NCBI RefSeq assembly: GCF_008033445.1
Contig: NZ_VNKO01000005.1
Span: 1 to 64,000, forward strand
Source of the DNA: Vulcaniibacterium gelatinicum
Lineage (GTDB): Bacteria; Pseudomonadota; Gammaproteobacteria; Xanthomonadales; Xanthomonadaceae
Direction: 5' to 3'
Length of the DNA stretch: 64,000 bases
Below are positions 29,683-38,535 of the stretch, one piece after another. The notes beneath the pieces were generated by a model. The model was given only the letters and a program-made list of their open reading frames with translations, was not told where the DNA came from and made no database searches. Position 1 is the stretch's first letter. Each line of letters opens with the position of its first letter. Position numbers and translations under genes: made by a program.

Positions 29683-30818
29683 GCGGGGCCGTCCACGCAC
29701 GCCAGCACGTCGTCCAGCAACGCCGCCGCGGTCACCTCCGCGCCCGCGCCGGGGCCCTGGATCAGCAGCGGCCGCGCGGCGTAGCGGCAACTGGCGATCG
29801 CCACCCGGTTGTCGGTGCCGCCGCCCGCGCACAGCGGATGCTCCGGCGGCAGGGCGCACAGGCCCACGCGCGCGGACCTGCCGTCGAAGCGGGCGATGAA
29901 GCGCAGCCGCTCGCCGTTGCGGTAGGCCGCCGCATAGCGCTCGCGCAGCGGCGCATCGAGCAGCGGCAGGGCCGCGTCCACCTCCGCCGCCGGCAGCGCG
30001 GCGAGTCGCGGCGGCACCAGCGACTCCACCGCCACCGCGTCGGCCTCCAGCGCGTGGCCGGCCGCGCGCGCCAGGATCAGCAGCTTGCGCCGCACGTCCT
30101 CGCCGGAGAGGTCGTCGCGCGGATCCGGTTCGGTGTAGCCGGCCGCGCGCGCCTCGCGCACGAAGCCGGAGAACGGGCGCATCCCGTCGTAGCGGTCGAA
30201 CAGCCAGGCCAGCGAGCCGGAGAGCACGCCCTCGATCGCATGGATCCGGTCGCCGCCGGCGCGCAGGGCGCGGATCGTGCGCAGCAGCGGCAGGCCCGCG
30301 CCCACGGTGGCGCCGTCGCCGTACTGCGCGCCGCTGGCCGCGCGCGCGTCGCGGATCGCCCGCCAGCGCGCCAGCGCCGCGCCCTGGCCGAGCTTGTTGG
30401 CGGTGACCACGTGGATGCCCTGCGCCAGCCACTGCGCATGCCGCGCCGCGACCGCGTCGCTGGCGGTGGCGTCCACCACGATGCGCGGACCGTGCGGGCC
30501 CAGCACCTCCGCCACCGCGTCGAGCGCGATGCCGTCCGCGAGCGGCGCCAGGGTGCGGGGCAGCAGGCCGTGCCAGCCATCGCCCGCCCGCGCCGGCCGC
30601 GGCGTGCCGCGCGCCGCGACCGCCGCGTATGCCTCGCGCGTGTTCGCCACCAGCGCCAGCGACAGGCGCGCGCCGAGCGCGGTGCCCTGCCACCCGGCCA
30701 GCCGCCGCAGCACCGCGCGGCCGACCGTGCCGGTGCCGAGCAGCGCCACCCGCGCCGGCACCGCGCGTCCACGCACGGCCGGCGCGGTGGCCAGCGCCTC
30801 GCCCGCAAGCGCGCTCAT
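29640..30818 (-). CDS. hom: Homoserine dehydrogenase
   Basis: This enzyme reduces aspartate semialdehyde to homoserine. The 392-residue product has the NAD(P) motif VALLGTGTVGRAVLRRL near residue 25, TANKLGQG, and the catalytic segment with YTEPDPRDDLSGEDVRRK. It has neither an aspartokinase domain nor an obvious ACT domain, so it is monofunctional. It is the last gene of metX-metB-hom, coupled to metB by an ATGA overlap. Its placement in a methionine operon suggests that it feeds the acylhomoserine branch. Its last 43 bases are antisense to the end of the GGDEF-EAL gene. Confidence 0.92.
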   Translation of the reverse strand: MSALAGEALATAPAVRGRAVPARVALLGTGTVGRAVLRRLAGWQGTALGARLSLALVANTREAYAAVAARGTPRPARAGDGWHGLLPRTLAPLADGIALDAVAEVLGPHGPRIVVDATASDAVAARHAQWLAQGIHVVTANKLGQGAALARWRAIRDARAASGAQYGDGATVGAGLPLLRTIRALRAGGDRIHAIEGVLSGSLAWLFDRYDGMRPFSGFVREARAAGYTEPDPRDDLSGEDVRRKLLILARAAGHALEADAVAVESLVPPRLAALPAAEVDAALPLLDAPLRERYAAAYRNGERLRFIARFDGRSARVGLCALPPEHPLCAGGGTDNRVAIASCRYAARPLLIQGPGAGAEVTAAALLDDVLACVDGPAYEVAGFGAGSAAR

Positions 30819-32023
30819 GCCTCGGCCCGCCGTTTGCCGTCCGCGCCGTGCGCCGCCGGCACGGCCCGCTCGGCGCGCCGCAGCGCGGCAGCGAGGTCCT
30901 CGCGCAGGTCCTCCAGCGCCTCGATCCCCACCGACAGCCGCAACAGCCCGTCGCCGATCCCGGCCGCGGCGCGCGCCTCCGGCGCCATCGCCGCGTGGGT
31001 CATCGTCGCCGGATGCGCCACCAGGCTCTCCACCCCGCCCAGCGATTCGGCCAGGGTGAAGCAGGCCAGGCCGTCCACGAACGCGCGCACCGCCGCCTCG
31101 CCGCCGTGCAGCTCCACGCCCAGCATCGCGCCGAAACCGCGCTGCTGGCGCGCGGCCAGCGCGTGCTGCTGATGCGAGGCCAACCCGGGGTAGTGCACCC
31201 GCGCCACCGCCGGCTGCGCCTGCAGCCACTGCGCCAGCGCCTGCGCGTTCTCCTGGTGCACGCGCAGCCGCGCCTCCAGCGTGCGCAATCCGCGCAGAGT
31301 CAGGAAGCTGTCGAACGGCGCGCCGGTCACGCCGAGCGCGTTGGCCCACCAGACCAGCGTCTCGTGCAGCGCCGGATCGCGCGCCACCACCGCGCCGCCG
31401 ACCACGTCGCTGTGGCCGTTGATGTACTTGGTGGTCGAATGCACCACCAGGTCGGCGCCGAAGGCGAGCGGCTGCTGCAGCGCCGGCGAGAGGAAGGTGT
31501 TGTCCACCACCGCCAGCGCGCCGGCGGCGTGCGCGGCCTCGACCGCGAAACGCAGGTCGGTGATGCGCAGCAGCGGATTGGAGGGGGTCTCGATCCAGAC
31601 CAGCTTCGGCGGCACGCGCAGCGCCGCGGCAAGCGCGCGCGGATCGGTCAGGTCGGCGGTGACCAGTTCGAAGTGGCCCTTGCGTGCCAGCGCGTTGAAC
31701 AGCCGCCAGCTGCCGCCGTAGCCGTCGTGCGGCACCACGATCCGCTCGCCCGGCGCCAGCAGCGCGTGCAGCACCAGCGCGATCGCCGCCATGCCGGTGG
31801 CGGCGACCACGCCGCCGGCGCCGCCCTCGAGTTCGGCCAGCGCCTCGGCCAGCAGGTCGCGGGTCGGGTTGCCGCTGCGGGTGTAGTCGTAGCGGCGCTT
31901 GGCGTCGAAGCCGGCGAAGCTGAAGTTGGACGACAGCACGATCGGCGGCGTCACCGCGCCGTGGGCCGTATCGCCGTCAATGCCCGCGCGCACCGCGCAG
32001 GTCGCGGGACGGCGCGCGCTCAT
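30815..32023 (-). CDS. metB: Cystathionine gamma-synthase / O-succinylhomoserine lyase
   Basis: A 402-residue PLP enzyme of the Cys/Met metabolism family. The PLP lysine is Lys199 in HSTTKYINGHSDVVGG. Other signatures are YDYTRSGNPTRDLLAEALAE, ATGMAAIALVLHALL and a C-terminal segment with LGGVESLVAHPATMTHA. It condenses an activated homoserine with cysteine or sulfide; the acyl group depends on the upstream MetX. Its start overlaps the metX stop and its stop overlaps the hom start (both ATGA), so the three genes are translated as a unit under the SAM riboswitch. Confidence 0.92.
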   Translation of the reverse strand: MSARRPATCAVRAGIDGDTAHGAVTPPIVLSSNFSFAGFDAKRRYDYTRSGNPTRDLLAEALAELEGGAGGVVAATGMAAIALVLHALLAPGERIVVPHDGYGGSWRLFNALARKGHFELVTADLTDPRALAAALRVPPKLVWIETPSNPLLRITDLRFAVEAAHAAGALAVVDNTFLSPALQQPLAFGADLVVHSTTKYINGHSDVVGGAVVARDPALHETLVWWANALGVTGAPFDSFLTLRGLRTLEARLRVHQENAQALAQWLQAQPAVARVHYPGLASHQQHALAARQQRGFGAMLGVELHGGEAAVRAFVDGLACFTLAESLGGVESLVAHPATMTHAAMAPEARAAAGIGDGLLRLSVGIEALEDLREDLAAALRRAERAVPAAHGADGKRRAEA

Positions 32024-33090
32024 GCCGCCACCTCCTGCGCCAGCGCCTGCCGCAGCACCGCGGCGATCGCGGCCTCCTCCTTGAGGAAGGCGTCGTGCCC
32101 GTAGCGCGACTGCAGCACCTGCAGGCGGGCCGGCCCGCGCAGGCGCTCGGCCAGCTCGAACATGTCCTCCACCGGCACCAGCCGGTCCTGCGCCACGGCC
32201 ACCAGCGTCGCCGGCACGGCGACGTCCTCCGGACGCACGTCCTGCAGGTCTATGGATTCGGACAGGCGCAGGAACGCCGCCGCGGGCGTGGCCGCCACGT
32301 ACTTCGCCGCGCAGTGGTCGAGCCAGCCCTCGGCGTCGGCGCGCACCCGCCCCTGCACCACCTGCGCCCGGCCGAAGCGCACGGCGAACTCCTCCGGCGT
32401 GCGATAACTGAGCAGCGCCAGCTGCCGCGCCAGCGCCAACCCCTGCGGTTCGTCGCACTGCAGCGCGCCGAGCGCGAGCGCGCGCCGTTGCAGGGCGCGC
32501 CACGCGCTGGCGTAGGGATGGGCGCGATGGCTGCCGGCGATCGCCGCCAGCCGCGCCAGCCGCGCGCCATGCCGCGCCGCGAACTGCAGCCCCACCATCG
32601 CCCCGTAGGAACAGCCGACGAAGGCGTGCAGGCGGGCGATGCCGAGCGCATCGAGCAGCGCCGCGATCGCATCGGCCTGATCGGCCGGATCGATCACCGC
32701 GTCCGGCGCGCCGTCGGCGCCGAGCCAGTCGCAGGCGAGCAGGCGGTATTCCCTCGGATCGAGCGCGCGATCCACGCCGACCTGCGCCTGCCACCACCCC
32801 GGCCGCAGGTCCTGCGCGTGCGCCGCCAGGTGTCGGTGCGCGGAAATGCCGCCGGCCACGAACACCACCGGCAGCCCGGGCTCGCCGAGCGCTTCCCAGC
32901 GCAGGCGCACGGCATGCGTGCCGGCATGGCGCAGCGTCAGCGTGCACGCGACCTCGCCGCGTTCGGCGCGGAACGCGTGCGCCGCCGCGGCACCGGCAGC
33001 ATCGGGAACGGGATCAGGGGATGGATCGAAGGCAGGACAGCGCGCGGCGGCATCGTCCTGGCTGGCACGCGGGGGAAGCACGAGGCTCAT
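32020..33090 (-). CDS. metX: Homoserine O-acyltransferase MetX (probably succinyl)
   Basis: A 356-residue alpha/beta hydrolase-fold acyltransferase. The nucleophile is Ser161 in FVGCSYGAMVGLQFAARH; Asp and His of the triad fit VAVAQDRLVP and QSRYGHDAFLKEE near the end. The product feeds metB. MetX proteins from Xanthomonads were shown to use succinyl-CoA despite their MetX fold; this length and the GCSYGAMVG motif resemble that group, so succinyl specificity is my inference. ATG 33090 has GGAG about 8 nt upstream. A SAM-I riboswitch precedes it. Confidence 0.9.
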   Translation of the reverse strand: MSLVLPPRASQDDAAARCPAFDPSPDPVPDAAGAAAAHAFRAERGEVACTLTLRHAGTHAVRLRWEALGEPGLPVVFVAGGISAHRHLAAHAQDLRPGWWQAQVGVDRALDPREYRLLACDWLGADGAPDAVIDPADQADAIAALLDALGIARLHAFVGCSYGAMVGLQFAARHGARLARLAAIAGSHRAHPYASAWRALQRRALALGALQCDEPQGLALARQLALLSYRTPEEFAVRFGRAQVVQGRVRADAEGWLDHCAAKYVAATPAAAFLRLSESIDLQDVRPEDVAVPATLVAVAQDRLVPVEDMFELAERLRGPARLQVLQSRYGHDAFLKEEAAIAAVLRQALAQEVAA

Positions 33091-33156
33091 GGCGGTCTCC
33101 GGCAAGGGAACACGGGCCATCGAGCCGCGGACGCCGCACCCGGGTGCGGAGCGCAA

Positions 33157-33266
33157 CCATCTTCCGGTCGCCGCGAACGGCGCCGCAGGAATTGGCACCT
33201 CGACCCGCTCGCGCGGACCCGGTTGCCTCGGCTTCACAGGGCCTGTCCCTCAGCCGATCTCGATGG
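33157..33266 (-). promoter_or_regulatory. SAM-I (S-box) riboswitch of metX-metB-hom
   Basis: The minus strand carries the S-box core almost letter for letter. ATCGAGA follows the P1 5' strand (CCATC, 33266-33262). GAGGGACAGGCCC and TGAAGCC (33251-33230) lie in P2, followed by GGCAACC. GGTGCCAATTCC (33199-33188) is the P4 region. P1 closes with GATGG at 33161-33157. The predicted transcription start falls within a few bases of P1. The region to the metX ATG holds a GC palindrome at 33134-33149 without a U-run, so control is more likely at translation initiation or by Rho than by an intrinsic terminator. Confidence 0.92.
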
Positions 33267-33274
33267 ATGGGCGC

Positions 33275-33303
33275 AGCTTGCCGGCCGCACCGCGCGTTGT
33301 CAA
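33275..33303 (-). promoter_or_regulatory. Promoter of metX-metB-hom
   Basis: On the minus strand a perfect TTGACA (33303-33298) is followed after 17 bp by a weak -10, CAAGCT (33280-33275). Transcription would begin around 33268, at the 5' strand of the riboswitch P1 stem, which supports both calls. Confidence 0.7.
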
Positions 33304-33326
33304 TCGCTTCATCTGCATGAAGCGAT
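33303..33326. promoter_or_regulatory. 10-bp inverted repeat overlapping the metX -35 (candidate operator)
   Basis: ATCGCTTCAT (33303-33312) and ATGAAGCGAT (33317-33326) form a perfect inverted repeat with a 4-bp centre. It touches the upstream edge of the metX -35 box, and it lies 44 bp upstream of the -10 of the divergent lipoprotein gene. A dimeric regulator is expected. A methionine regulator such as SahR or MetR is conceivable; I cannot match it to a known consensus with confidence. Confidence 0.5.
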
Positions 33327-33369
33327 ACGCTACGGTACGGCCCCGCTCCGTTCGGCCGTCGCCTTCACG

Positions 33370-33375
33370 CATACT
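33370..33375 (+). promoter_or_regulatory. -10 box (CATACT) of the lipoprotein gene
   Basis: CATACT is exactly six bases before ATG 33382. There is no Shine-Dalgarno, so the message is probably leaderless. Confidence 0.5.
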
Positions 33376-33381
33376 TCGCCG

Positions 33382-34497
33382 ATGCCCCATCGCCATCCCT
33401 TCGCCCTCGCCTGCCTGCTCGCCGCCCTGCTCGCGGCCTGCGCCAGCCACCCGCCCGCCCCTGCCGCCGCCCCGCCCGCCGCCGCGCCGGTGGCCCCGGC
33501 GCCGCAGGTCCTGACCGTGACCGAGGCCTACATCAGCGTCGAGACGCCCGAGGAGGAACTCGACTCGCTCGCCACCTGGGTCGGCGAGGACGGCCGCGTG
33601 CTGGTGCTGGCCACCGCCAAGTCCACCCACCGCCTGGTGCTGTACGACGGCGACAGCGGCGAGCGCCTGGGCACGTACGGCGAGGAAGGCGCCGCGCTCG
33701 GCCAGTTCGACCGCCCCAACGGCATCGCGGTGCAGGGCGACCACGTGTTCGTGGTCGAACGCGACAACCGCCGGGTGCAGGTGCTGGCGCTGCCGGAGCT
33801 GCGCCCGGTGGGCAGCTTCGGCGAACGCGAACTGCGCAGCCCCTACGGGATCTGGATCGCCGAGACCGAGCCGGGCGAGCTGGAGGCCTACGTCACCGAC
33901 AGCTTCATGTACGGCCCGCATTACGACCAGGTGCCGCCGTTCGAGGAACTGAACCAGCGCGTGCGCCGCTACCGCGTCCATTTCGACCAGGACGGCCGCC
34001 TGCGCGCGCACTACGCCGGCGCCTTCGGCGACACCCGGCCGGAAACCGCGCTGCGCATGGTCGAATCCATCGCCGGCGACCCCGCCAACGACCGCATGCT
34101 GATCGCCGACGAGGACCGCCGCCACGTCTCCACCCTGCGCGAATACACCTTCAGCGGCCGCTACACCGGGCGCAGCCTGCCGCAGGACGCGTTCGGCGCC
34201 GAGGCCGAGGGCGTGGCGCTGTGGACCTGCCCGGACGGCAGCGGCTACTGGATCGCGGTGGACCAGCTCGCGCCGCTGACCATCTTCCACCTGTTCGACC
34301 GCATCACCCTGGCCCCGCGCGGCAGCTTCCAGGGCCGCGTCACCGCGTACACCGACGGCGTGGCGCTGCACGCGCCGGCCACCGCGCGCTTCCCCGGCGG
34401 GGTGCTGTTCGCGGTCCACGACGACAAGGCGGTCACCGCCTTCGACCTGCGCGAGGTCGCGCGCACCCTGGGCCTGTCCCCCGCCTGCACGCAGTAG
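33382..34497 (+). CDS. Beta-propeller lipoprotein (NHL/phytase-like)
   Basis: A 371-residue lipoprotein. The lipobox is LAAC with Cys20, then an Ala/Pro linker to about residue 45. The rest is a beta-propeller. Segments such as GEEGAALGQFDRPNGIAV resemble NHL repeats, and MLIADEDRR, VALWTCPDGSGYWIAVDQ and PRGSFQGRVTAYTDGVAL resemble bacterial beta-propeller phytase-like proteins, as relatives in Xanthomonads are often annotated. Phytase activity is not established. It is divergent from metX, and the M23 peptidase gene follows after 5 nt, so the two are probably cotranscribed. Confidence 0.75.
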   Translation: MPHRHPFALACLLAALLAACASHPPAPAAAPPAAAPVAPAPQVLTVTEAYISVETPEEELDSLATWVGEDGRVLVLATAKSTHRLVLYDGDSGERLGTYGEEGAALGQFDRPNGIAVQGDHVFVVERDNRRVQVLALPELRPVGSFGERELRSPYGIWIAETEPGELEAYVTDSFMYGPHYDQVPPFEELNQRVRRYRVHFDQDGRLRAHYAGAFGDTRPETALRMVESIAGDPANDRMLIADEDRRHVSTLREYTFSGRYTGRSLPQDAFGAEAEGVALWTCPDGSGYWIAVDQLAPLTIFHLFDRITLAPRGSFQGRVTAYTDGVALHAPATARFPGGVLFAVHDDKAVTAFDLREVARTLGLSPACTQ

Positions 34498-34502
34498 CCG
34501 CG

Positions 34503-35408
34503 ATGTCCGTCCGCCCCGCCCTGGCGACCGCGCTGTGCGCACTCGCGTTCGCCGCGCACGCGGGCAAGGTGTACCGCTGGACCGACCGCGACGGCGTGGT
34601 CCATTACGGCGACCGCCCGCCGCAGGGCGTCGCGGCGACGCCGCAGGACCTGCGCGTGCTGCGCACCCCGGCCGAACCCGACGCGCTGGTGCGGCTGCGC
34701 ATGCAGCGCGGCGAGGCCGAGTACCTGGCCTACGCCGACAACACCCTCGCCGGGCCGGTCGAGGTGATGCTGCACATGACCCGCAGCCGCAACGTGCTCG
34801 GCGACCCGCCGCTGCCGGCGCGCGCCACCGTGCCGGCATACGGCTCGACCCTGGTCGCGCGCCTGTTCATGGCCGACGACGTGGGCAGCGGCGAGTTCGA
34901 GCTGCGCCTGGAAGCCGTGCCCGGCGACCCGTCCGCGCGCCCGCAGGACGTCGAGTACCTGCCGCCGCTGCGCCTGCCGCGGCTGACGATCGCGCAGGGC
35001 TACGGCGGCCGCTTCAGCCACACCGACCCGCAGAACCGCCATGCACTCGACTTCGACGCCCCGGCAGGCACCCCGGTGTACGCCGCGCGCGGCGGCGTGG
35101 TGATGCAGGTCGAATCCGATTTCGACAAGGCCGGCCTGAACCGCGAGAAGTACGGCGGCCGCGCCAACTTCATCCGCATCCTGCACGACGACGGCAGCAT
35201 GGGCCTGTACGCGCACCTGCAGCCCGAGGGCGTGCTGGTGCGCATGGGCCAGCGCGTCCGCGCCGGCCAGCAGATCGGCCTGTCCGGCAACACCGGCTAC
35301 ACCACCGGCCCGCACCTGCACTTCGCCGTCCAGGTCAACCGCGGCATGCGCCTGGTCTCGATCCCCTTCCGCATGCGCCTGCCCGGGCTGGGCGGGGGTG
35401 TGCGGTGA
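34503..35408 (+). CDS. M23 family metallopeptidase with DUF4124 N-terminus
   Basis: A 301-residue exported peptidoglycan-endopeptidase-type protein. A signal peptide (1-20) is followed by a DUF4124 segment (KVYRWTDRDGVVHYGDRPP), then a beta-rich middle region. The C-terminal LytM/M23 domain shows HALDFDAPAGTPVYA with the first His and Asp ligands and GPHLHFAVQ with the HxH motif. Metal ligands look complete, so it should be active on cell-wall cross-links. It starts 5 nt after the propeller lipoprotein gene. Confidence 0.9.
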   Translation: MSVRPALATALCALAFAAHAGKVYRWTDRDGVVHYGDRPPQGVAATPQDLRVLRTPAEPDALVRLRMQRGEAEYLAYADNTLAGPVEVMLHMTRSRNVLGDPPLPARATVPAYGSTLVARLFMADDVGSGEFELRLEAVPGDPSARPQDVEYLPPLRLPRLTIAQGYGGRFSHTDPQNRHALDFDAPAGTPVYAARGGVVMQVESDFDKAGLNREKYGGRANFIRILHDDGSMGLYAHLQPEGVLVRMGQRVRAGQQIGLSGNTGYTTGPHLHFAVQVNRGMRLVSIPFRMRLPGLGGGVR

Positions 35409-35429
35409 GGGGATTTTTGATCTTTCTTC

Positions 35430-35435
35430 TATAAT
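35430..35435 (+). promoter_or_regulatory. -10 box (TATAAT) of prfC
   Basis: A perfect TATAAT sits in an unusually AT-rich patch (35412-35436) between the M23 gene and prfC. It gives a leader of about 38 nt. No clear -35 box lies 16-18 bp upstream. Confidence 0.55.
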
Positions 35436-35479
35436 CCCACCCCTCCCCGCACCCCCAGGCGCCCACGGCGCCCGTCGCC

Positions 35480-37084
35480 ATGTCCGACGTTTCCACCGAA
35501 GCCGCCCGCCGGCGGACCTTCGCCATCATCTCGCACCCCGACGCCGGCAAGACCACGCTGACCGAGAAGCTGCTGCTGTTCGGCGGCGCGATCCAGATGG
35601 CAGGCAGCGTCAAGGGCCGCAAGGCCGCGCGCCACGCCACCTCCGACTGGATGGCGCTGGAGAAGGAGCGCGGCATCTCGGTGACCAGCTCGGTGATGCA
35701 GTTCCCGTACGAGGGCCGCATCGTCAACCTGCTCGACACCCCCGGCCACGCCGACTTCGGCGAGGACACCTACCGCGTGCTCACCGCGGTGGACAGCGCG
35801 CTGATGGTGATCGACGTGGCCAAGGGCGTGGAGGAGCGCACGATCAAGCTGATGGAGGTGTGCCGCCTGCGCGACACGCCGATCATGAGCTTCGTCAACA
35901 AGCTCGACCGCGAGGGCAAGCCGCCGATCGAGCTGCTCGACGAGATCGAATCGGTGCTCGGCATCCAGTGCGCGCCGGTGACCTGGCCGATCGGCATGGG
36001 CCAGCGCCTGAAGGGCGTGGTGCACCTGATCACCGGCGAGGTGCACCTGTACGAGCCGGGCCGCAACTTCACCCGCCAGGACTCCACCATCTTCGCCTCG
36101 CTCGACGACCCGGAGCTTCAGGCGCGCATCGGCGCCGACATGCTCGCCGAGCTGCGCGAGGAGCTGGAGCTGGTGCAGGGCGCCTCGCATCCGTTCGACC
36201 AGGCCGCGTACCTGGCCGGGCGGCAGACCCCGGTGTTCTTCGGCTCAGCCGTGAACAACTTCGGCGTGCAGCTGCTGCTCGACTTCTTCGTCGAGCACGC
36301 CCCCGAGCCGCGCCCGCGCGCCACCACCACGCGCGAGGTCGGCCCCTACGAGCCGCACCTGACCGGCTTCGTGTTCAAGATCCAGGCCAACATGGACCCG
36401 CAGCACCGCGACCGGGTCGCGTTCATGCGCATCTGCTCAGGCAAGTTCACCGCCGGCATGAAGGCCTTCCACGTGCGCAGCGGCAAGGAGGTCAAGCTCG
36501 CCAACGCGCTGACCTTCATGGCCAGCGACCGCGAAATCGCCGAAAGCGCCTGGCCCGGCGACGTGATCGGCATCCACAACCACGGCACGATCTCGATCGG
36601 CGACACCTTCACCGAGGGCGAGATGCTCGGCTTCACCGGCATCCCCAACTTCGCCCCCGAGCTGTTCCGCCGCGCGCGCCTGCGCGACCCGCTCAAGCTC
36701 AAGCAGCTGCAGAAGGGCCTGGCCCAGCTCTCCGAGGAGGGCGCCACCCAGTTCTTCCGCCCGCTGATGAGCAACGACCTGATCCTGGGCGCGGTCGGCA
36801 TGCTGCAGTTCGACGTGGTCGCCTACCGCCTGAAGGACGAGTACGGCGTGGACGCCGCGTTCGAGCCGGTGAACGTGGCCACCGCGCGCTGGATCCGCTG
36901 CGACGACCCGAGGAAGCTCGAGGAATTCCGCGAGAAGCACGCGCCGAACCTGGCCCTGGACGCCGCCGGCGAACTGGTCTACCTCGCCCCCACCCGGGTC
37001 AACCTGCAGCTCGCCGAGGAACGCTCCCCCGGCGTGCGCTTCCTCGCCACCCGCGAGCATGCGCACGCGGTGGCGGCGGACTGA
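35480..37084 (+). CDS. prfC: Peptide chain release factor 3
   Basis: RF3 is the GTPase that removes RF1 and RF2 from the ribosome after peptide release. The 534-residue product has the expected length. GTPase motifs are HPDAGKTT (G1), the effector loop [24 protein letters not shown] (G3) and [11 protein letters not shown] (G4, NKLD). Domain 2 and the C-terminal RF3-specific part ([20 protein letters not shown]) are intact. It converges on the CBS-domain gene with 3 nt between stop codons. Confidence 0.96.
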   Translation: MSDVSTEAARRRTFAIISHPDAGKTTLTEKLLLFGGAIQMAGSVKGRKAARHATSDWMALEKERGISVTSSVMQFPYEGRIVNLLDTPGHADFGEDTYRVLTAVDSALMVIDVAKGVEERTIKLMEVCRLRDTPIMSFVNKLDREGKPPIELLDEIESVLGIQCAPVTWPIGMGQRLKGVVHLITGEVHLYEPGRNFTRQDSTIFASLDDPELQARIGADMLAELREELELVQGASHPFDQAAYLAGRQTPVFFGSAVNNFGVQLLLDFFVEHAPEPRPRATTTREVGPYEPHLTGFVFKIQANMDPQHRDRVAFMRICSGKFTAGMKAFHVRSGKEVKLANALTFMASDREIAESAWPGDVIGIHNHGTISIGDTFTEGEMLGFTGIPNFAPELFRRARLRDPLKLKQLQKGLAQLSEEGATQFFRPLMSNDLILGAVGMLQFDVVAYRLKDEYGVDAAFEPVNVATARWIRCDDPRKLEEFREKHAPNLALDAAGELVYLAPTRVNLQLAEERSPGVRFLATREHAHAVAAD

Positions 37085-37087
37085 CGC

Positions 37088-37516
37088 TCAGCTGGCGATG
37101 TAGCGCTGCAGCTGGTCTATCTCGGCCTGCTGGTCCTCGATCACGGCCTTGACCAGGTCGCCGATCGAGACCACGCCGAGCACCGCGCCGTTCTCCACCA
37201 CCGGCAGGTGGCGGATGCGGCGGTCGGTGACCAGCTGCATGCACTGGTCCACGGTGTGCGACAGGCCCACGGTGATCACGTCGCGGGTCATGATGTCGCG
37301 CACCGGGGTGGTGGCCGAGGAGCGGCCCTGCAGCACCACCTTCCGCGCGTAATCGCGCTCGGAGACGATGCCGACCAGGCGGCCCTCCTCCATCACCAGC
37401 AGCGCGCCGATGCCCTTGTCCGCCATCAGCCGGATCGCCTCCAGCACCGGCCGGTCGGGGCCGATGGCGAAGACCTCAGGCGCTTTCGACTCGAGCAGGT
37501 GACGTACCGTGCGCAT
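37088..37516 (-). CDS. CBS-pair domain protein
   Basis: A 142-residue cytosolic protein made only of two CBS motifs, for example GIGALLVMEEGRLVGIVSERD and RIRHLPVVENGAVLGVVSIGD, plus a short helical tail. Such proteins bind adenine nucleotides and act as energy sensors. ATG 37516 is favoured over the upstream GTG because a GAGGGAGGGGG Shine-Dalgarno precedes it directly. It lies within the 3' end of the glycosyltransferase gene (41-nt overlap, different frame) and is probably cotranscribed with it. The target is unknown. Confidence 0.88.
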   Translation of the reverse strand: MRTVRHLLESKAPEVFAIGPDRPVLEAIRLMADKGIGALLVMEEGRLVGIVSERDYARKVVLQGRSSATTPVRDIMTRDVITVGLSHTVDQCMQLVTDRRIRHLPVVENGAVLGVVSIGDLVKAVIEDQQAEIDQLQRYIAS

Positions 37517-38504
37517 GGCCCCCTCCCTCACCAGACTGGCTCTGCGCCGAGCATACTCCTGCCGGGGGCTGCCACGTGTCCACGAGGTACAAGGGGCGCT
37601 GCTTGGCCTCCTCGTACAGCCGGCCCAGGTACTCGCCGATCATCCCCAGCGCGATCAGCTGCACCCCGCCCAGGAACAGGATCACCGCCATCATCGTCGG
37701 CCAGCCCGCCACCGGGTCGCCCCACAGCAGCGCCTTGACCACCACCCACAGCGCGTAGGCGAAGGCCAGCAGGGCGGTCGCCAGGCCCAGGTACGTGGCC
37801 ACCCGCAGCGGCGCGGTGCTGAAGCTGGTGATGCCCTCGAGGGCGAAGTTCCACAGCCGCCAGAAGTCGAACTTGCTGCGCCCGGCCGTGCGCGGCGCGC
37901 GCTGGTAGGGCACCGCGCAACGGTTGAAGCCGACCCAGCCGAACAGCCCCTTCATGAACCGGTGCCGCTCGCGCAGTTGCCGCAGCGCGGCCAGGGCGCG
38001 CGGCGAGAGCAGGCGGAAGTCGCCGGTGTCGCGCGGGATCGGGGTGCGCGACAGGCGCCCGATCACGCGGTAGAAGGCGTGCGCGGTGGCGCGCTTGAGC
38101 CAGGTTTCGCCCGCGCGCGCGATGCGGGTGCCATGCACGTCGTCGTAGCCCTCGCGCCACCTGGCCACGAACTGCGGGATCAGCTCCGGCGGATCCTGGC
38201 CGTCGGCGTCGAGGATCACCGCCGCCCCGGCCTCGACATGGTCGAGCCCGGCGGTGAGCGCGGCCTCCTTGCCGAAGTTGCGGCTCAGCCGCAGCAGCCC
38301 CACCCGCGGATCGGCCGCGGCCAGCCGCTGCAGCACCGCCCAGGTGCCGTCGCTGCTGCCGTCGTCCACGTACAGCACCCGGCCGTCCACCGCCTGCTCC
38401 GCCGCCAGCCGGTCCAGCACCGGCGCCAGGCGCGCCTGCAGCAGCGGCAGGGCCTCGGCCTCGTTGCAGGCGGCGACGACGACGGTGAGCAGGTCGCGGG
38501 TCAT
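37476..38504 (-). CDS. GtrB/DPM-like family 2 glycosyltransferase
   Basis: A 342-residue membrane-anchored glycosyltransferase of the dolichol/undecaprenyl-phosphate sugar transferase type. The GT-A core has VVVAACNEAEALP, LYVDDGSSDGTW, RLSRNFGKEAALTAGLDH and ILDADGQDPPELIP (DxD-like metal site), then RDTGDFRLLSPRAL. Two C-terminal helices (YLGLATALLAFAYALWVVV and MMAVILFLGGVQLIALGMIG) anchor it. It should load a sugar onto undecaprenyl phosphate for envelope glycan modification; no flippase or GtrC-like gene is adjacent. The C-terminal tail overlaps the CBS gene. The ATG lies 6 nt after a TACCAT -10 box. Confidence 0.88.
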   Translation of the reverse strand: MTRDLLTVVVAACNEAEALPLLQARLAPVLDRLAAEQAVDGRVLYVDDGSSDGTWAVLQRLAAADPRVGLLRLSRNFGKEAALTAGLDHVEAGAAVILDADGQDPPELIPQFVARWREGYDDVHGTRIARAGETWLKRATAHAFYRVIGRLSRTPIPRDTGDFRLLSPRALAALRQLRERHRFMKGLFGWVGFNRCAVPYQRAPRTAGRSKFDFWRLWNFALEGITSFSTAPLRVATYLGLATALLAFAYALWVVVKALLWGDPVAGWPTMMAVILFLGGVQLIALGMIGEYLGRLYEEAKQRPLYLVDTWQPPAGVCSAQSQSGEGGGHAHGTSPARVESA

Positions 38505-38510
38505 GCGCGG

Positions 38511-38516
38511 ATGGTA
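38511..38516 (-). promoter_or_regulatory. -10 box (TACCAT) of the glycosyltransferase gene
   Basis: On the minus strand TACCAT ends six bases before the ATG at 38504. No Shine-Dalgarno is possible, so the transcript would be leaderless. Confidence 0.5.
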
Positions 38517-38535
38517 GCTGTCATACGGCCCCGGG

